Source: Linyphia triangularis
Taxonomy: Eukaryota > Arthropoda > Arachnida > Araneae > Linyphiidae
NCBI GenBank assembly: GCA_963978545.1
Contig: OZ021732.1
Span: 61,480,714-61,544,713 of the forward strand
Length of the DNA: 64,000 bases
Direction of reading: 5' to 3'
Shown one piece after another: positions 58,482 through 64,000 of this stretch (positions are counted from its first letter, which is position 1; each line of letters starts with the position of its first letter). Below the pieces are notes generated by a model. It saw only the letters and a program-made list of their open reading frames with translations. It was not told the origin of the DNA and did no database searches. Made by a program: the position numbers and the translations under genes.

Positions 58482-59728
58482 TCCTCAGCAAAAGATGCCC
58501 GCCAAATAAACATCAAAAAATGTCACCGTCTATCTTTGTTATCGTTGTAAAATCATAGCGTTATCCACACTTTCTTTCTTTTCTTCCGGTTATGCTACTC
58601 TTTAGACCTGACATGGATAGATAACAATATAACTGTTGTTCTGAACTGTTACCTCCGAAGTTGAGTATTGGGGAGGTAACCTTCGAAAAACGTGACCGGA
58701 TTTCTAACAGTGTTGGTTGGAAATAGATATTTTATTCAAGGTTTTGCTAGGTACTCACTTCTCTTATTCAAGGATTTTCTGTCTACACCGGCTTATATAA
58801 TACACTACATCCACTTGAATTTATTTTATAGCCAACATTCTGCTCTGAAGAGAGTTGATTAAATATTTTAACGCTTCATTATGTAATAAAATTATTTGTA
58901 TGAATTATTCTATAAACTGGTTAGTAACGGTTAAGTGGAATGCCATCATTTGTTAAGTTTTTTAGATAGTCAATGCAATCATGTTAGTTTATGTATTTAA
59001 AACTAGGGGGAAGGGCTTACAATGCAAGAAATTATAGCTGTCGAACTTGTGTTAGCCTATGTAGTGAACTAATATTGTGAGAAGCTTACACAAAGGTTTT
59101 GTCTTCCCATTGTCCATTTGATATTAACATTCCCAGAGCAAACTGCAAATGCTATACAGACACGTGAGATATGCCAAATGGAAGGCCTATCGAGTCGAAT
59201 CTCCACGCTAAAATTCAGCTAGAATTTCTAAATTATATATATATATATATATAAAATATTTTCGATAGTATACGTTTTGAACCTTAGGGAACCCTTTATA
59301 ACAAGGGGGTAATTTCTGTCATTAAATTTTGTCAAACTGTATACGCCTACTGTCGGGACCTAATTTATCGTAGTAGAAACGTGTCTAAAAATGGCTTTGT
59401 GTCTAACAAGCTAAACGTTATCAATCGAAGAGTCACTGAGATTATATGTAATGTAGGTTAAGCAAAAGTTTATGATTCAATTACATCTTATATACTTACT
59501 ATTTTTATCATTTAATTCAACACTTCAAATAATGGTATACATTTTCCAACAAAATTATCAATAAGTTAATCTTTAAACGGTATATTTTTAAACATGCATT
59601 TTGATGTAGTGGTATTAAAATATCTCATTTTGAATTTTTTTTTTTTTTTTTTTTTTTGAACTTTTATTACATACCCAATAATATCAAAACTAGGAGTGTG
59701 GAATATCGCACAACTTTCAATTACACTA
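58482..59728. other. Upstream region of the P450 gene
   Basis: This holds the presumed promoter and 5' leader of the P450 gene. I see no convincing TATA box. GATA motifs lie in the sense strand at about 58535-58545. Inverted GTTACCTCC and GGAGGTAAC occur at 58650-58680. The remainder is AT-rich without a gene. Confidence 0.45.
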
Positions 59729-60235
59729 TATTACTGATGTGGATTTATTTTCATCATTCGTTTAGAAAAAAATGGCCAGTTTGGCGGTATTTTTTTGGGG
59801 TAATTCTTAAATGTAACTAAAAAAGAAAAAGAAAGAAAGAAAAAAAAAAACACTTCGCCAAAATGTTGATTTTAACGATATACTTTCCAATAATTCTTAT
59901 ATTATCCTTTAGCAATCATTGAAAAACATGATTTTTTCAATGGCAGCTATCTTATGCGCATGAGCGATTTTGACGAAAAACTTAATGGTAGGTCCCATGG
60001 CCACCCGCATACCAAATTTGAACATCGTAGTTCAATTTGTTCGGGAGTTATGCTGACCACAGACAGACATTTTCTCTATATTACTTTTTTGAAATCAGGA
60101 TGTTCCAAAACGTGGAGAAATGCAAAAAAAAAAACAAAAAAAAAAAAAGATTTTTTTTTTTTGAACGAATGCTATACTTTCATCACCCTATGTATACATA
60201 TGGATATTTGAAAGTTAATAAGTCGAAATTTTTTC
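59729..60235 (-). repeat. Dispersed repeat, copy 2
   Basis: Inverted relative to 35397-36022, with the same motif order. It lies upstream of the P450 gene. Small frames inside it are shadows of the repeat. Confidence 0.8.
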
Positions 60236-60996
60236 GTCAAAAGGGCAAAAGCTTAATCAATAATTAAAATATATACTTGTCTTCTAAAATATTAGATGTG
60301 TACTTTACGAGGCAAGCATTTAATTATGCGTTATCTTGAGATTGATATGTATGATATATATTAAGTACAACATTAAATTGATTCGCTAACGTCCTTATAT
60401 TAGAGGACATGTTATTTCAATTTAATTTTGCGATCGATATAGTCTAGACACTTATTACTCAGCCATTAAAATCGATAAGTTTTCTTAACTTTCACTATAT
60501 ATAATTCTTAGTCTGGAATGCCGAGTTTAATCTCCATTGCATAAGTTCTTGCAGGTTTGAGATAAACTTAAATGAGGTTATCTTTATCCACGAGAAATCT
60601 TGTAAGGTTTGTTGAACTCGGTGAAACCATTTAAAGAGAAGCCTGACAATGATCAAAAGAACATTTCTAGCGTATTCAACTGATTATGATAACACTTTTA
60701 GTGCGTCTTCAGATTTGGATTCCGTGTACATTGAGTTCATCTGTTTTATACTTGTTCTTTTATAATTTAGAGTAAAATGATTGTAATTGTGAATAATTAG
60801 AAATATAGGGTGTGTTTAGTGATGAATACTTGTTTTGTTAAAATGTAAAATAATCTATATACAGGGTGTTTATAATTTAAGTTCAACTTTTAAAAAGCTG
60901 TAAATGTTAAATACTCGTCAGAATTGCATACAATTTGACCTGAATATACAAGAAATGGGAAAGTGATTTGGCTTAAGAACAAAAAAACTTTGAAAT

Positions 60997-61032
<36 letters not shown>

Positions 61033-61152
61033 CATACGGTTTCGCCTATCGTAGAGTATATACAGGTCAAATTCCAAGTAATTCTTATCAGTGTTTTTAT
61101 AGGGTTTTGAAAGTTGAAAAATAAACTTCCCGTATATAAAGTAGAGTGTCCT
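60236..61152. other. Intergenic DNA, no gene seen
   Basis: AT-rich. TACAGGGTGTTTATAATT at 60860 looks like a transposon terminus, but no partner was found. A 32-base T run lies at 60999-61030. Confidence 0.5.
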
Positions 61153-61420
61153 TATGTATGTACGTATGTATGTATGTATGTATGTATGTATGTATGTATG
61201 TATGTATGTATGTATGTATGTATGTATGTATGTATGTATGTATGTATGTATGTATGTATGTATGTATGTATGCATGTATGTATGTATGTATGTATGTATG
61301 TATGTATGTATGTATGTATGTATGTATGTATGTATGTATGTATGTATGTATGTATGTATGGATGGATGGATGGATGGATGGATGTATGGATGGATGGATG
61401 GATGGATGGATGAATGGATG
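61153..61420. repeat. ATGT then GATG tetranucleotide array, about 268 bp
   Basis: Some 50 ATGT units with few interruptions (one ATGC) pass into about 15 GATG units. All six frames stay open through it, which creates artificial proteins rich in Tyr-Ile-His-Thr or Met-Tyr-Val-Cys. None is a gene. Sequence after it (TGATCTTGATGAAATTTTGC) resembles the flank of dispersed repeats that start from such arrays. Confidence 0.97.
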
Positions 61421-63488
61421 AGACTACAATTTTATTCTGATCTTGATGAAATTTTGCACACTTGATTTTCAAAACAAGAGAAATATTTCTGTCTGCTTGA
61501 AATTTCGAAAAGACACCCCATTCCACTTTTTTGTCCATTAAAGGGTATTATAAACTGATCTTCTAAACTGATTTGAACCTATTTTTTCTATAAATATCTT
61601 GATTAATCAAGATTGTCAGGAACGCAATTCCAATACGGTGTTTTGTAGTTAAGATGGTGAAATAAAGGATAAGAAGTTGAATGGGATATTCTCATAACAG
61701 GCAAGTGACTGAACCAATTTGTACTAGGCAACGCCGAGTTACAGTTGTTTGAACCCGAGCAACTTCAGCCCGTTATATTATAAAGAAGTTCGAATGAGGA
61801 CATATTGTTTCATTGCTTTTTAGAAACAAGGAGTAAAATCTGGCCTTACTTAAAATGGTAAATAATAAAAAAAACACTTATACTAGAAACTTGCTTTATA
61901 CAGTTCCAGACTAATATACTTCATATATTTGAAATTGGAGATGCTATAATGAAACTGATTGATAACTTTGAAAATATAATTGAATTTAATCGTTAAAATA
62001 ATTAGTGTATTATTAATGATATTAATAAATCATTCACAAGTGAAAGTTCTCGGGGAATAATTTGTTCGCATACTTTTACTATTTACACGTTTTCATATTT
62101 ATTATAGATACTTTCAAAAATTCAAAAACAATATTTCAAGCGAAGTAAAAAATTAAGTTGTGCATCCATGCATTATTGTTGTTTAAAGAGTTGTTCAGAT
62201 TCATCTATGTATATAAAGTTGATTCATAGGTTTGTATATTTTTTATTTTATAAATACATATAATAAAATGAGTTGAGGAATTTCTGTAGTCCTGATTGCT
62301 TCCAAGCAAAACAACAGGAATTTAACTTCGTTAGAATATTGACTTAACATTCATTTGGAAGCAGAATTTCGAAATTCAGTTTTTTCACTGTTATGCATTA
62401 GAGACGTTTGAATCAATGTAGATTTTAATGAGAAAAAGCGTCGGGATTTTAGTTTCAGCATTAGGTGACAAATTTGAGATTGTGATACGAGAACGAATCA
62501 TTAGCGATTAGAACTCTATTTCTGCAAATATTCCAATCGGGCATCTTGACAGTCTTCTTTTAAACTCTAGCAATGGTGTTTAATTTATATTAAATAAATA
62601 TTAAGAAAGACTGAATTTCAAAAGGAAAATGCTGAAAATTTATTTAAAATTCCAAAACAAGTTCAATATAAAATAAAAATAATACGTATCCCCATTTTTT
62701 GCACATCTTTTGTTAGAACATGCTTTACATAAACTAAATCTAAAATTTCATAATTGATTTTTTAAATTCAAATTTTATAAGAAAAAATTATTTTCAGCTT
62801 GTTTCAATGTGGTAAATTACATTTTACAGGAAATTAAAAATATGAATGGCGTAATGCTTAATTCATTTTTACGCTTGTGTTTGTAGTTATACGATCCTTT
62901 GAATTATGCGTTATTTATCTATTTGCTAATAGTAATAAAATATATGTATTATTTTAACATTTATATGTAAAAACAGATATTTCGCTTAACATCACAACTT
63001 ACTTCATATACAAAAGTGTAGTGGGACAGGTATGCGCCGGTACGGCATTCCGATAATTTTTTGAAAGCTGGTACGGCATACCGCCACTTTTTTTTAACTA
63101 ATTAATAATAGCTCATAAAATCTTATGCACGTATTTTGAGAAAATAAATACATTAAGAGTATTTAACCTTTTTAATGGTAAATTATGTAAAATATTGTGA
63201 ATTTGCATTTTATAACTAAAATATTCTGTCTACAGTTGAGGTTATTGCTCTGATCGGGAAACTTGAGTACTGGTAAAGTAAAAAGTTTTTTTAAAAAAAG
63301 TTGTTGATACATATACTCTAAAATTTTACTACTGTGTGTTGAAAACCCATTTATATAACTATTTATCTCTAAAACAATGTGTTGTTTTTACATTAAATTA
63401 CATCGTTTTCTTGTTATCACTAAAATCATTAAAAACTATTTGAAATTTTATGAAACTTGATATCCCGATACGTTTTACTCTAACACTA
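61421..63488. other. Intergenic DNA, no gene seen
   Basis: AT-rich without a supported gene. At 63031-63086 two copies of GGTACGGCAT with inverted CCG surroundings look like a fragment of a MITE end. Confidence 0.5.
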
Positions 63489-63730
63489 ATTGAGGCGTTG
63501 AATGCCAGAACGGACCATCCCACAATTTGATTTTGAATGTTTCTATTCCGTTTTTTTTTTTTTTTTTTAAAACTATTCATGACAGAACTGACCAAATATG
63601 GATTATCTAATGGTCAACTCTGTTGGCTATTTGATAAACCACATTTTGTCTGTCGAAGCATGAATGGTTTTGAAAAAACGGGGTAGAAACAAATTGTGGG
63701 ATGGTCCGTTCTGGCGCTCAACTCCTCAAT
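63489..63730. mobile_element. TA-flanked MITE, 242 bp
   Basis: TA flanks at 63487-63488 and 63731-63732. Inverted ends of about 45 bp begin ATTGAGGCGTTGAATGCCAG and ATTGAGGAGTTGAGCGCCAG, both continuing AACGGACCATCCCACAATTTG. There is a T run in the middle and no coding content. Confidence 0.85.
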
Positions 63731-63732
63731 TA

Positions 63733-64000
63733 TTAAGGGTTAACTATAGAATTCCTTAAAGTTGATTAAATTTTATTTTGTAGCTGGCCCCTTATGACAA
63801 ATATTCTCGACTATGCACTCATATATTTTTTTCATCCGTTAAAACAAAAAATATACTTAGCATTTGATTCTTTCTTTTCATCTTTTTTGCCTTATGTCCA
63901 TTTAATGACTGTAAATGCAAGTCCATTTAAAGTACCATAATTATAATAAGAAATTAATTTGTAATGACTAATCAAGTATAATGTTTCCATGCAGAATGAT
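63733..64000. other. AT-rich end of window
   Basis: Nothing recognisable. Confidence 0.6.

Noticed and set aside
61114..61538. Several open frames rich in Tyr-Val-Cys-Met or Tyr-Ile-His-Thr
   Set aside because: Pure translation of the ATGT/GATG microsatellite; all frames stay open by composition.
1..64000. CRISPR arrays, phage or bacterial systems, rRNA
   Set aside because: No regularly spaced identical short repeats, no prokaryotic gene packing and no rRNA-like segment; the DNA is eukaryotic nuclear.

Overview
The window reads as AT-rich invertebrate nuclear DNA, most likely arthropod and plausibly an arachnid. The evidence is a multi-exon microsomal cytochrome P450 of CYP2 type, GT-AG introns of up to about 20 kb, many nested DNA transposons with intact target-site duplications, tRNA-derived SINEs and long simple repeats. 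Placement below arthropod is inference from the look of the P450 protein, not a database match.

Two protein-coding genes are supported, both on the minus strand. The first is a complete P450 gene running from the ATG at 58481 to the TAG at 10775. It has eight exons (58481-58234, 52468-52341, 31795-31689, 22031-21730, 17668-17550, 16960-16705, 14915-14728, 10953-10775). Every splice junction is GT-AG with matching phase. The exons join to 1527 nt, giving 508 residues with an N-terminal membrane anchor, proline hinge, C-helix, I-helix, ExxR, PERF and heme-cysteine motifs. The second gene lies about 8 kb downstream. It is a short, apparently intronless gene (2593-2261) for a 110-residue predicted secreted protein whose C-terminal part is five consecutive seven-residue repeats.

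The rest is intron or intergenic DNA, and much of it is mobile-element debris. Five hAT-type insertions have 8-bp duplications that match perfectly or nearly so: 7508-8053, 12383-13087, 32128-34982, 36124-36840 and 39821-42263. A sixth short element at 36889-37166 has a 7/8 match. The 39821-42263 element keeps a BED zinc finger and part of a spliced transposase gene, and it hosts a nested foldback element and a nested SINE. The 32128-34982 element hosts a nested Tc1/mariner-like element. Smaller TA-flanked elements lie at 15242-15681, 22464-22634 and 63489-63730. There are also SINEs, tandem and dispersed duplications (including a near-identical 612-bp direct repeat), and long homopolymer and microsatellite tracts.

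Region by region: 1-10.8 kb holds the small secreted-protein gene, a SINE and one hAT; 10.8-58.5 kb is the P450 gene with transposon-loaded introns; 58.5-64 kb is upstream DNA with a dispersed repeat, a 270-bp tetranucleotide array and a small MITE. Several stretches with more G+C than their surroundings (27.4-27.85, 45.6-45.95, 50.8-51.6, 53.75-54.25 kb) have no credible reading frame and are candidates for regulatory or conserved non-coding DNA. No functional tRNA, rRNA, CRISPR array or prokaryotic feature was found.
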